NCBI RefSeq assembly: GCF_001050155.1
Contig: NZ_LFVY01000019.1
Span: 1-64,000, forward strand
Source: Nitratireductor soli
Lineage (GTDB): Bacteria; Pseudomonadota; Alphaproteobacteria; Rhizobiales; Rhizobiaceae
DNA: 64,000 nucleotides
Direction of reading: 5' to 3'
Part shown: piece after piece, positions 18,431 to 26,571 of the stretch
Position numbering within the stretch: the stretch's first letter is position 1
Layout: the number at the start of each line of letters is the position of its first letter
Notes under the pieces: model-generated
Told to the model about the DNA's origin: nothing
The model's input: only the letters and a program-made list of their open reading frames with translations
The model's database searches: none
Position numbers and translations under genes: made by a program

Positions 18431-19271
18431 AACCACAGTGCCGGAGACGGCCCGCGCCGACGCCGTCGGCACAAGGGACGAGGCGACGTTGCGGCCCGTG
18501 CCGTTTCGTGGCGGCGGTTTCGTCCATCGGCCGCTCGGCCCGGTGGCGCCGATCGTGTTCCTCGCCATCCTTGCCTTGTGGGAGATCGGCTCGCGCAGCG
18601 GTTTCATCAGCCAGATCGCCCTGCCCGCCCCTTCCGAGGCCTTTGGCGCGCTGGTCGACCTGGCGACAAGCGGGATGCTGTGGAAGCATGTCGGAGCAAG
18701 CCTCTACCGCCTGTTTGTCGGCTGGACGCTGGGGAGCCTTCTGGGCATCGCCGTCGGGCTTGCCGTCGGCTTGTTCTCCCTTGCCCGCGCCGGCCTCCTG
18801 CCGCTGGTCTCGGCGCTATTTCCGGTGCCCAAGATCGCGCTCCTGCCGCTGTTCATCATCTGGTTCGGCATTGGCGAGGGATCGAAGGTGGCGACCATCC
18901 TGTTCGGCACGTTCTTCCCCACCGTGATCGCCACCTATGCCGGGGTCGACAATGTCGACCGCAATCTGATCCGCATGGGGCAATCCTTCGGGCTTTCCTG
19001 GCTGTCGATCGTCCGCAAGATCATCGTGCCGGGCGCGATGCCGGCGATCCTGTCGGGCTTCCGCATTTCCGCCTCCATCGCCATCGTGCTTCTGGTGGCG
19101 GCCGAGATGATCGGCGCCGAGTTCGGCATCGGCGCCTACATCCTGATGGCGGGTGCGCTGTTCGCACTCGATCAGCTGATCGCCGGCGTTGCCCTTCTCT
19201 CGGTTCTCGGCCTGTGCATTTCCTGGCTCATCGGCAAGGCGGAGAAGCGCCTGCTTTCCTGGCGCGCGTGA
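18420..19271 (+). CDS. ABC transporter permease (NitT/TauT type)
   Basis: A 283-residue inner-membrane permease with about six helices. The N-terminal 40 residues are hydrophilic. The BPD_transp_1 coupling loop is recognisable near MGQSFGLSWLSIVRKIIVPG, followed by AMPAILSGFRISASIAIVLL. The ATG at 18420 overlaps the end of the ATPase gene by 11 bases and was chosen over the much longer open frame, which would lie inside the ATPase gene. It completes the importer begun at 16600; the two permeases of the complex are presumably a homodimer. Confidence 0.93.
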   Translation: MSHETTVPETARADAVGTRDEATLRPVPFRGGGFVHRPLGPVAPIVFLAILALWEIGSRSGFISQIALPAPSEAFGALVDLATSGMLWKHVGASLYRLFVGWTLGSLLGIAVGLAVGLFSLARAGLLPLVSALFPVPKIALLPLFIIWFGIGEGSKVATILFGTFFPTVIATYAGVDNVDRNLIRMGQSFGLSWLSIVRKIIVPGAMPAILSGFRISASIAIVLLVAAEMIGAEFGIGAYILMAGALFALDQLIAGVALLSVLGLCISWLIGKAEKRLLSWRA

Positions 19272-19418
19272 CGGCCATGGGGACGGGGGAAAAATCTGCC
19301 GGCAAATCGGCGCAACGGCGCTTGCCAGCGGCAAATCTCGTGCTATAACCCACGCGCTTTCGGTGGAGTACCAACCCTGCCGATCCGCCGCCGACAATGG
19401 CTCGGCGGTAAATGGCAA

Positions 19419-19494
19419 GCCCAGATAGCTCAGTTGGTAGAGCAGCGGATTGAAAATCCGCGTGTCGGTGGTTCGAATCCGCCTCTGGGCACCA
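19419..19494 (+). tRNA. tRNA-Phe (anticodon GAA)
   Basis: A complete 76-base cloverleaf including an encoded CCA end. The acceptor stem GCCCAGA pairs with TCTGGGC, the D-loop is AGCTCAGTTGGTAGAGC, the anticodon loop reads TTGAAAA with GAA, and the T-arm contains GGTTCGAATCC. tRNA genes are frequent integration sites, but no integrase or duplicated 3' end was seen nearby. Confidence 0.98.
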
Positions 19495-19874
19495 TTCCCT
19501 CTTTGTACGACATACCTCTCGACCAAAGATTCTACGCTTGAATCTCCGTATCCCGCTGATTTTTCTCACTTTTTGTAACGCGTTCGGCGCACTTGAGCGT
19601 GTCGTGGAGGGCTTCGGCAAAATTGGTCCAACGAGGCAGGACGTTGGTGCTTCTGTTGGCACTGGCAACCTGTTGGTATCGAAGCCGCCGGCAGGAGGTC
19701 CCCATATGCCTCTCTCAGATGTGAGTTGCCGAAACTCCCGGCCCGCAGCCAAGCTCCAGAAGCTTTCCGATGACGGTGGTCTCCAGCTCTGGGCGCGGTG
19801 TCTATAGCATTCTGCCGTCAGACGATTTCATCTGACAGCAGAATGCGCTGGGTGCCGCCGCACTTCCTCAGGGT
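19495..19874. other. Intergenic stretch downstream of tRNA-Phe
   Basis: These 380 bp contain no convincing gene. An open frame of 89 codons exists at 19538-19807 (+) but it has no ribosome binding site and no family I recognise. The only clear structure is the 40-base hairpin at 19807-19846. The block may be a relic of a lost element, or simply spacer. Confidence 0.45.
19807..19846. terminator. Long hairpin related to the palindromic repeat family
   Basis: GCATTCTGC and GCAGAATGC form a perfect 9-bp outer stem. Inside, GTCAGACG and CATCTGAC pair around ATTT with one G/A mismatch. It shares the GTCAGA..ATT..CTGAC core and GCAT ends with the 61-bp repeats but lacks their left block. It lies 28 bp after the stop codon of the DapA-like gene (19875, minus), and so probably terminates the catabolic operon that starts at 29233. 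Confidence 0.7.
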
Positions 19875-20942
19875 TCAGTCCGCCAGCCAGCGCTCCAGAT
19901 TGGCCGCGACGAAAGCGTCGTCGTTGAGTTCAGGATAATCGCGGCAGATGCGGTCGAGTTCTTCCAGCTGGCCGGGGCCCATCGCCTCGTCCGGGTTGAG
20001 GCACCACGTGCCTTCCAGCAGGCCCTGCCGGCGCAGCACCTCGTGCAGACAGGCAATGCAGCCGGCGAAATCATTGGCGACGTCGAACAGCACGCCATTG
20101 GCGTCGGTGGTGCGCGCGTCGAGCGCCAGCCATTCGCTGGCGCTGCGCGCCTGCGGCCGCTGCTGGATGTCGGCCATCAGCGCGACGGCCTTGCGCGTCC
20201 ACACCGACCAATGGCCGAGCAGCCCGCCCTTGATGCGCACGCTGACCGGTTTGCCGTCACGGACGAAGGTGAACTCCGTCATCAGGTCGGCGACGATGTG
20301 ATCGTCATTGCCGGTGTAGAGCGTGATGCGGTCCTCGGCGTGGGCATCGACGACGGCGCGCACCACGTCGAGCGTGCGGTAGCGGTTGAACGGCGCCATC
20401 TTGATCGCCAGCACATTGTCGATCTCGGCGAAGCGGCGCCAGAAGGCATAGGGCAAAGCTTGCCCGCCGACCGCCGTCTGCAGGTAGAAGCCGATCACCG
20501 GCATGACCGCGGCGACGGCACGGCAATGGTCGACGAGTTCGTCCACGCTCGCATCGCGCATCGCGGCCAGGCTGAGGAGCACGGCGTGATAGCCCTTGGC
20601 GCGCGCCAGTTCCGCCTCGCTGACGGCCTGCGCGGTCCGGCCGACGGCGCCCGCCACCATGAAGGGCGTGCTGGCGTGAGCCGCCGCCTCCGCCGCTGCC
20701 AGCGACAGGACCGGCTCCAGCAGGCCATGGTCGCGGATCTCGAACTGGGTGGTGTGGACGGCGACGGCCAGGCCGATCGAACCGGCGTCGAGATAATAGC
20801 GCGACAACGCCCGCTGGCGGCGCTCGTCCAGCTTGCGTTCGGCGGTGAGCGCCAGCGGATGGGCGGGGATAACGCCCCCCTTGCGCAGGGCGGCAAGCGG
20901 CGTGGCGGGAAGATCGCTGATGTGCATGGAATGGGCTTTCAT
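19875..20942 (-). CDS. Dihydrodipicolinate synthase (DapA) family lyase/aldolase
   Basis: A 355-residue member of the DapA/NAL class I aldolase superfamily, longer than the usual 290-300. The candidate Schiff-base lysine is Lys181 in NVLAIKMAPFNR, and the preceding FYLQTAVGG occupies the place of the YNxP tyrosine strand. An additional 60 residues at the C-terminus are unusual for DapA proper. It is the last gene of the TetR-controlled operon and probably cleaves or dehydrates a sugar-acid-like intermediate. A second ATG at 20927 (MHISDLPATP) is an alternative start. Confidence 0.8.
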   Translation of the reverse strand: MKAHSMHISDLPATPLAALRKGGVIPAHPLALTAERKLDERRQRALSRYYLDAGSIGLAVAVHTTQFEIRDHGLLEPVLSLAAAEAAAHASTPFMVAGAVGRTAQAVSEAELARAKGYHAVLLSLAAMRDASVDELVDHCRAVAAVMPVIGFYLQTAVGGQALPYAFWRRFAEIDNVLAIKMAPFNRYRTLDVVRAVVDAHAEDRITLYTGNDDHIVADLMTEFTFVRDGKPVSVRIKGGLLGHWSVWTRKAVALMADIQQRPQARSASEWLALDARTTDANGVLFDVANDFAGCIACLHEVLRRQGLLEGTWCLNPDEAMGPGQLEELDRICRDYPELNDDAFVAANLERWLAD

Positions 20943-20969
20943 TGTCAGGCCTTCACAGGCCTTTCGTTG

Positions 20970-21686
20970 TCATGACTTCGCAGGCGAAGGCAGGTCGGTC
21001 ACGTCGGCGTCCGGGCGCAGATAGCCCAGGATGACGTCGATCACGTGCTCGCGCCGCCGCGCCAGCACGTCGGGCGTCTTCGGCAGGCCGAAGATCGCCG
21101 ACAGCGTCGAGCGGTTGGCGATGAAGAAATAGCAGATGCTGGCGATGGAGATGTAGAGCTGCACCGGGTCGACGCCGGCGCGGAACCTGCCCTCCGCCTG
21201 GCCGCGCTCGAGGATCGCCTCGATCATGGCCACCAGCGGGCTGTTCAGGTCGCGTGCCTTGGCCGAATGGGCGACATGCACGCCGCCATGCATGTTCTCG
21301 TCATTGATCAGCGAGATGAATTCGGGGTGCGCGCTGACATAATCGAAGGAGAAGCCGATCAACTCGCGCATCGCCGCAACCGGCTCGCGATGCACCAGTT
21401 CAAGCCGGCGCTCGGCCTCGCGGATGTCCTCATAGGTCTTTTCGAGGACGGTGCTGAACAGCGCCTCCTTGTTGCCGAAATAATGATAGATCAGCGCCTT
21501 GTTGCAGCGCGCCCGCTTGGCGATGGCGTCGATGCGCGTGCCTTTCAGCCCCTTCTTGGCGAATTCCTTCGAAGCGGCGTTGAGGATGCGGGCACGTGTC
21601 GCCACCGCGTCGCGCGTCGCCTTCTGGCCAGACCTGGCCGTCTTCATTGTCTCCGCGCCTTCGGCAGGCCGGTCAGTATGTTCCAT
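20970..21686 (-). CDS. TetR/AcrR family transcriptional regulator
   Basis: A 238-residue repressor. The N-terminal helix-turn-helix is RILNAASKEFAKKGLKGTR followed by IDAIAKRARCNKALIYHYFG, with a TetR_C ligand domain behind it. Its first 14 bases overlap the epimerase gene end, so it is encoded inside the operon it probably controls. A TetR-type operator (29248-29263) lies at the operon promoter, which suggests autoregulated repression relieved by a pathway metabolite. Met14 (21647) is an alternative start. Confidence 0.93.
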   Translation of the reverse strand: MEHTDRPAEGAETMKTARSGQKATRDAVATRARILNAASKEFAKKGLKGTRIDAIAKRARCNKALIYHYFGNKEALFSTVLEKTYEDIREAERRLELVHREPVAAMRELIGFSFDYVSAHPEFISLINDENMHGGVHVAHSAKARDLNSPLVAMIEAILERGQAEGRFRAGVDPVQLYISIASICYFFIANRSTLSAIFGLPKTPDVLARRREHVIDVILGYLRPDADVTDLPSPAKS

Positions 21687-22701
21687 CGCGCACCTCGAAA
21701 TGCGTCGGCTTGCCGAGCGAGCGTCCGCCCTCCCTCATCCATTCGGCCGTCCACTCGATCAGGCGCGGCAGCGGCACGGAGGGATAGCCGAACAGCTTCT
21801 GCTGCAGGCTGGTGTCGATGATCCAGGCCTGCGGCTGCTCGGATCCTTCCAGCACCGGCTCCTTGCCGAAAAACTCTCCGAACTTCAGCGCCAGATTGCG
21901 CACATTGACCAGTTCCGGCCCCGACAGGTTGAGGACGAAGGGCGGGCTGTCGGCATGGGCCAGCGACTGCAGGGCGATGTCGTTGGCGTCGCCCTGCCAG
22001 ATGACGTTGCAATGGCCGCTGTCGATCTGCACCGGCTCGCCATTCAGCACGGCGCTTGCCACGTCGTGCAGCACGCCATAGCGCATGTCGATCGCGTAGG
22101 AGAGCCGGATCAGCGAAACGCGCGTGTCATGCACGCTGGCGAAATGCTCGAACATGCGCTCGCGCCCGACGCAGGAATTGGCGTATTCGCCGGGCGGGTT
22201 CGGCACCACATCCTCGCGCGCGCCCTGCTGCGTGACGTCGACGAAGGGATAGACGCAGGCCGTCGAGAAGACGGCGATGCGCGACGCCTTGAACGCCTCG
22301 GCGACCAGCGCCGGCACATGCACGTTCATCGCCCAGGTCAGGCCCTGATTGCCGCTGGAACCGAATTTGCGCCCGGCCATGAAGATCACATTCGTCGTCT
22401 TTTCAAGGCTCTCAACCGCCTGCCGGTCGAGCAGGTCGCACGGCACCGTCTCGATGCCCCAACCTTCCAGCTTCTCCTTCAGGCCCGGCTCGGAGAAGCG
22501 GGCGACACCGATGACCCGCTTGTGCGGCGCGGCGCGCTTGGCCATGCGCGCCAGCGTCGGGCCCATCTTGCCGCCGACACCGAGAATGGTGATGTCGCCG
22601 TCGAGATCAGCCAGCACCGAGACGAGCCTGTCGCTCGGCCGCGACAAGAGGTCTTCCAGCTCGGCTTCGTTCAGGACGGCGTCTGGCAGGGTGTGGGTCA
22701 T
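21673..22701 (-). CDS. NAD-dependent epimerase/dehydratase family protein with altered active site
   Basis: A 342-residue extended-SDR protein. The Rossmann loop is ITILGVGGKMGPTLARMAKR, and the strand with FSTACVYPF precedes the active site. The canonical YxxxK reads YANSC (positions matching Tyr, Ser and the later Glu are kept, but Lys is replaced by Cys), so catalysis may differ or be lost. AGGAG lies 9 bases before the ATG at 22701. The open frame continues upstream into the enolase-superfamily gene, so this start is well supported. It follows that gene by 4 bp. Confidence 0.85.
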   Translation of the reverse strand: MTHTLPDAVLNEAELEDLLSRPSDRLVSVLADLDGDITILGVGGKMGPTLARMAKRAAPHKRVIGVARFSEPGLKEKLEGWGIETVPCDLLDRQAVESLEKTTNVIFMAGRKFGSSGNQGLTWAMNVHVPALVAEAFKASRIAVFSTACVYPFVDVTQQGAREDVVPNPPGEYANSCVGRERMFEHFASVHDTRVSLIRLSYAIDMRYGVLHDVASAVLNGEPVQIDSGHCNVIWQGDANDIALQSLAHADSPPFVLNLSGPELVNVRNLALKFGEFFGKEPVLEGSEQPQAWIIDTSLQQKLFGYPSVPLPRLIEWTAEWMREGGRSLGKPTHFEVRDGTY

Positions 22702-22705
22702 GGTT

Positions 22706-24184
22706 TCAGTCTCCTGTGCCGGCATGTCCGGCATCGCTTTTGTTGAGGCTATCGAAGGTCCAGCCGGCGGCGGGAATGCGCCGGTCGAGATCGGGAAGGC
22801 AGGCAAAGCCCATGCCGGGCACCTGCAGCGAGGCGATGTCGAGCGCGCCGCCATTGACGGCGGTGACGATGGAGCTGCCCTCGCGCCGGTAGAGATCGGG
22901 ATGAGCGGCAAGTGCGGCCCCGGCCTCGGCCCGCGGCAGATGGTCGAGGCCGTGGAAATAGTGATGGCCGTTGCGCTCCACATGCGAAATGCCGAGCGCG
23001 GCGACCACGGCAAGGTCGGCCTGCAGCGAGACGACGGGCAGGCAGGTCAGGTCTTCCGCCGACTGGAAATAGGCACCCGGCCCGGCCATGCGGTTGCGCT
23101 CATGGGCGAGCATCGCGTTGAGCAACGAGCGGATGACACCCTTGCAGTTCTTGTGGCTGACGCCGCGATAGCCGAGCGCGATCGCCTCGCGATAGGCGCT
23201 CGTCCAGCCGTCGGCCTCGTCGACCAGCAGCGGCTTGCCGATCGCCTCCAGCGCCGCCTGGTCGAGCGGGCCGGCCAGCGCCACCGAACGCTCCAGCGGC
23301 TGCTCGACGAACAGGATCGCCTCGTAGAAGCGTTGCAGCTTCGCATTGGCGCGGATCGCCTCCATCAGCCCGGCGAAATCCTCCAGTCGCTTGTACTGTT
23401 CATTGCCGTCGAGCGTCAGCGCGAAGGTGCGGCCCGAGCGGTCGAGCAGGCTGGCGATGCTTTCGAGCCTGGCGAGATCCGACGCGGCGTCGCCGGCGAT
23501 CTTGATCTTCAGATAGCCGAGAGCGTCCTGCTCGATATAGTCGGCCAGCGTTTCGGGCTGCCCGTCGTCCAGGCGGTCGGCCGGCGCGATGTCGCCGGCG
23601 GCGATGGGATCGACCAGCCCGACCGTGTGGCGCAGGCCGATGCGGGCAAGCGGCCTCCCCGGCAGCGCGTCGGCAAGGGAGATGCCGGCCAGTTCGGGAA
23701 ACAGCGCCGCGCCGTCGAGGCCGAAGGCATTGCCCTGCGCCATGTCGAAGAAGCTCTGCCCCGTCGCGCGCCCCAATGCGTCGATCAGCGCCCGCTCGAC
23801 CATCGACGTGCCGAACGATGCGCCCAGCCGGTTGAAGCCGGCCGCCACGGAACGGCGGTCGACCTCCACGTCCAGTTCGCGCCACAGATCAAACAGCGGC
23901 GCCTCCGGCAGATCGCCGGCAACGCTCAGCGCCTCCTCGATCACCCAGATAAGGTCGGCCACATTGTCGGCCGGCGTCTTCTCGGGCCGCTTGTCGAACC
24001 ATTTGTAAGCCAGCAGGTCGGAGGCGTAGCCGGTCGCCGGCCTACCGTTCACCGTCACCCGCAGTTCGAGCGTGGCGCTCGCCGCCGCCTCCATGGTGAT
24101 GACGCCGAAGCGGAAGGGCATGCGGGCGAAGGCATTGGCGATGCCGATGCGCCCGCCAAGCACCTTGAGTTTCGCGGTGGTCAT
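22706..24184 (-). CDS. Enolase-superfamily (mandelate racemase/muconate lactonizing-like) enzyme
   Basis: A 492-residue protein, longer than the 370-430 usual for the group. The barrel motifs are visible in order: YLKIKIAGD (KxK-type base), LTLDGNEQYK (metal Asp/Asn), LFVEQPLER (metal Glu), LLVDEADGW (metal Glu/Asp), and SHKNCKGV near the last strand. The N-terminal capping domain has FRFGVITMEAAASA. It probably dehydrates or epimerises a sugar acid. It overlaps the isomerase gene by four bases. The acid substrate cannot be named from sequence. Confidence 0.82.
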   Translation of the reverse strand: MTTAKLKVLGGRIGIANAFARMPFRFGVITMEAAASATLELRVTVNGRPATGYASDLLAYKWFDKRPEKTPADNVADLIWVIEEALSVAGDLPEAPLFDLWRELDVEVDRRSVAAGFNRLGASFGTSMVERALIDALGRATGQSFFDMAQGNAFGLDGAALFPELAGISLADALPGRPLARIGLRHTVGLVDPIAAGDIAPADRLDDGQPETLADYIEQDALGYLKIKIAGDAASDLARLESIASLLDRSGRTFALTLDGNEQYKRLEDFAGLMEAIRANAKLQRFYEAILFVEQPLERSVALAGPLDQAALEAIGKPLLVDEADGWTSAYREAIALGYRGVSHKNCKGVIRSLLNAMLAHERNRMAGPGAYFQSAEDLTCLPVVSLQADLAVVAALGISHVERNGHHYFHGLDHLPRAEAGAALAAHPDLYRREGSSIVTAVNGGALDIASLQVPGMGFACLPDLDRRIPAAGWTFDSLNKSDAGHAGTGD

Positions 24185-25020
24185 CGAATGTCCTCCAGCA
24201 CTTCGAACAGGCCGCGCACATAACCGCTGGCAAAGGCCGCCACGTTGGCGCCATCGGGATGATAATCGAAGGGTTCGATGGCGATGCCTCCGTCATAACG
24301 GTGCCGCTTGAGGCAATCGGCGATTTTCGCGAAGCGGTCATCACCGAGTCCCGGAACGCGCTTGCTGCGGTCGTTGAAATGAATGTGGCGGATGTGCCCG
24401 CCAGGCAGCCAGCGCTCCAGAAGCGCGTCGGTGGGTTCAGCCTCGCCGCCGGCCGCGGCATAGGTGTCGAGCATGGTTTCCAGCCCCGGCGAACCGACAG
24501 CTTCGACCAGCGCCACCGCCTCGGCGACCGTGGTGATGAAGTCGGTCATCTGCGGGGCCAACGGCTCGATGCAGTAGACGAGTCCGGCCGGGGCCGCCGC
24601 GTCGCCCGCCGCCGCCAGATGCGCCATCGCCGTTTCGCGCGCCGCTTCCCGCGACGAGGCGTGGCGCATCTGCCGCTGCTCCGGCGAGCCGTGTACCAGC
24701 ACGTTGCCGCCGAGATCGGCGCACAGCTCGACCATGGCCAGCATGTGGTCGCGCGTCCGGGCGACGACGGCGGCATCGTCATTCGTCAGCGAAAGCCCGT
24801 CCGGTGCGGTGAGCAGCCAATGCAGGCCGGTGATGGCAATGCCGTTGTCGGCGGCTACCTGCCGCAGATGGCGCCGTTCCTTCGCCGATATCCGCGACGG
24901 CTCCGGCGACAGCGTGAACGGAGCGATCTCCAATCCATCATAGCGCAATGCGGCAGCCAGCCGGCATTGCTCCTCGAAGGACAGGTCGCGCACCACTTCG
25001 TTGCAGAGGGAAAGCTTCAT
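24181..25020 (-). CDS. Xylose isomerase-like TIM-barrel protein (sugar phosphate isomerase/epimerase family)
   Basis: A 279-residue protein with AP_endonuc_2-type barrel motifs: the start MKLSLCNEVV, LRYDGLEIAP on the second strand, VYCIEPLAP (metal Glu), TMLDTYAAAG, HIHFNDRSKRVPGLG (metal His) and YDGGIAIEPFDY near the end. Such proteins interconvert ketoses or keto-acids, including hydroxypyruvate-type substrates. The ATG at 25020 is 4 bp after the TctB stop codon, so the genes are transcribed together. The enolase-superfamily gene overlaps its end. Confidence 0.85.
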   Translation of the reverse strand: MKLSLCNEVVRDLSFEEQCRLAAALRYDGLEIAPFTLSPEPSRISAKERRHLRQVAADNGIAITGLHWLLTAPDGLSLTNDDAAVVARTRDHMLAMVELCADLGGNVLVHGSPEQRQMRHASSREAARETAMAHLAAAGDAAAPAGLVYCIEPLAPQMTDFITTVAEAVALVEAVGSPGLETMLDTYAAAGGEAEPTDALLERWLPGGHIRHIHFNDRSKRVPGLGDDRFAKIADCLKRHRYDGGIAIEPFDYHPDGANVAAFASGYVRGLFEVLEDIR

Positions 25021-25024
25021 TGGA

Positions 25025-25543
25025 TCATCCTGGCAGCCGGACGAGGAACAAATCGGTGAAGACGAAGTTGATGGCGAAAGCCGCAACAACCGCCAGAACC
25101 AGCGCACCGATGACGAGCATCGGCGTCGACAGCCGGCGCTCGGCATTGATCAGCTCGGCGCCGATGGTGAAGGCGAAGACGAACAGCGCTGTGGCCAGCA
25201 TGAACGGCATCCGGCCGAACAGCAGAACACCGTAGACCAGCACCGAAACGACGGTGAAGATCGAGCGGATGGCGCTCGCCCGGTCCCATCGCGTGATGCT
25301 CGGCCGCGCGCCCTCGGCAACCATATGCCCCGACAGGCCGCGCAGGAGAAGCACAGCCCCGAGCACGCAAAGCACCGCGCTGAGCAACCCCGGCGTCAGC
25401 CCCGGCACGGTGAACGGGTCGGCACCGCGCGTCTCGAAGCGCGGCATGCGCAACGCTTCCACCAGCGCCGCCGCTCCGGCGATGGTGACGGCCAGGCCGG
25501 CGAGAAAATCGGTGCGGTTGATCCTTCGTGCCGCCATGGTCAT
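25025..25543 (-). CDS. Tripartite tricarboxylate transporter small membrane subunit (TctB family)
   Basis: A 172-residue protein with four predicted transmembrane helices, among them VLCVLGAVLLLRGL, VVSVLVYGVLLFG and LVIGALVLAVVAAFAINFVF, matching TctB. With TctA and TctC it forms a secondary importer for carboxylates. The start at 25543 overlaps the upstream oxidoreductase stop as ATGA; an ATG two codons later is also possible. The usual order is tctC-B-A or tctC-A-B; here a Gfo/Idh oxidoreductase lies between tctA and tctB. Confidence 0.85.
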   Translation of the reverse strand: MTMAARRINRTDFLAGLAVTIAGAAALVEALRMPRFETRGADPFTVPGLTPGLLSAVLCVLGAVLLLRGLSGHMVAEGARPSITRWDRASAIRSIFTVVSVLVYGVLLFGRMPFMLATALFVFAFTIGAELINAERRLSTPMLVIGALVLAVVAAFAINFVFTDLFLVRLPG

Positions 25544-26571
25544 GCCTCCAGTTCGATCGGCGCCACAGGCGGCCGGGCCAGCGCCCGGTCGATGCCTTCC
25601 AGGAGGCGCGCCATTTCGAGCGCTCCCTCGTCCGCCGGGCACAGGGTCGGGCCGCCATCGGCCGCCGCCGCCATGAAGATGTCGAAGCTCTTGGCCAGCA
25701 GAGATGGCGGCGTGATGCCGATCACCTGCTCGCTCGTCATCGCTCCGGGCACGACGTTCCAGCCGCCGGCGGATGCCTCATAGACCACCTGCGCGTGGGT
25801 CAGCGTGTTGCGGTTGAAGTCGACGACAATGTTGCCGCGCTCGCCGATCAGCCGCAGGCGCTTGGTGGTCACCGCGCCGGGCATGAAACCGTCCTCCACC
25901 TCGCCGCAGGCGAGAACGCCGAGCCGGAGATGCCCCGCCACGCCGTCGGCAAAAGTGAGGTCGATGCGGATGTCGTCGGCCTTCTCGGCTCCCAGGAGCG
26001 CCACGGCGCGGGCCTCGACGGCGCGTATCGGAACGCCGGCCAGATGCCGCATCAGATCGAGGAAATGAACCCCGTCATTCTCGATGACGGTGGAATCCGC
26101 CCGCATGCGCTTCCAGCCGGAGAAATCGCCTTCGACGGAAAGGAGGCGGCCGACGGCATTGTCCGCCAGAAGCTGCCGCGCCCGGATCGTCAGCGGATGA
26201 CAGCGCAGCACGAAGCCGATCTGCACGGCGCTGCCGGCAGCCTCGACCGCCGCTATCAGCAGCCTGGCCTCGTCGAGCGAGACGACCGCCGGCTTTTCGA
26301 TGAAGACATGCTTCTTCCGCCGCAGCGCTTCCAGCGCCACCGGCAGGTGCAGCCTGGGCGGCGTGACGATGTCGACCATGTCGGCCCGGTCGAGGAACAC
26401 ATCCGGCGTGTCCGCCACCTCGGCGAAACCGAGCGCCCGCGCCTTCGCCTGCGCCGCCGGGTCGGGATCGCTGATCAGCAGCTTCGGCGCGGCCTTCGTG
26501 CGCTGCCAGGCGGCGGCGTGCTGCGCGCCGAACGCGCCGAAGCCGCAAAGGAGAACGGTTCTGTCGGTCAT
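25540..26571 (-). CDS. Gfo/Idh/MocA family oxidoreductase
   Basis: A 343-residue NAD(P)-dependent oxidoreductase. The N-terminal Rossmann loop is VLLCGFGAFGAQHAAAW. The family motif normally EKP appears in KKHVFIEKPAVVSLDEARL. The second domain begins at VQIGFVLRCHPL. These enzymes oxidise cyclic sugars or sugar acids. Both ends overlap neighbours by four bases (TctA upstream, TctB downstream), so its expression is tied to that of the transporter. It probably performs the first oxidation of the imported carbohydrate or acid; this is inference. Confidence 0.9.
   Translation of the reverse strand: MTDRTVLLCGFGAFGAQHAAAWQRTKAAPKLLISDPDPAAQAKARALGFAEVADTPDVFLDRADMVDIVTPPRLHLPVALEALRRKKHVFIEKPAVVSLDEARLLIAAVEAAGSAVQIGFVLRCHPLTIRARQLLADNAVGRLLSVEGDFSGWKRMRADSTVIENDGVHFLDLMRHLAGVPIRAVEARAVALLGAEKADDIRIDLTFADGVAGHLRLGVLACGEVEDGFMPGAVTTKRLRLIGERGNIVVDFNRNTLTHAQVVYEASAGGWNVVPGAMTSEQVIGITPPSLLAKSFDIFMAAAADGGPTLCPADEGALEMARLLEGIDRALARPPVAPIELEA

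Noticed and set aside
19228-19752. Minus-strand open frame of 174 codons across tRNA-Phe
   Set aside because: It contains the DFQSAALPTEL sequence that any tRNA-Phe gene gives when translated in this frame; it is a false gene over the tRNA.
19419-19874. Possible integration site or prophage remnant at tRNA-Phe
   Set aside because: No integrase gene, no duplicated tRNA 3' end and no phage-like gene could be found on either side.
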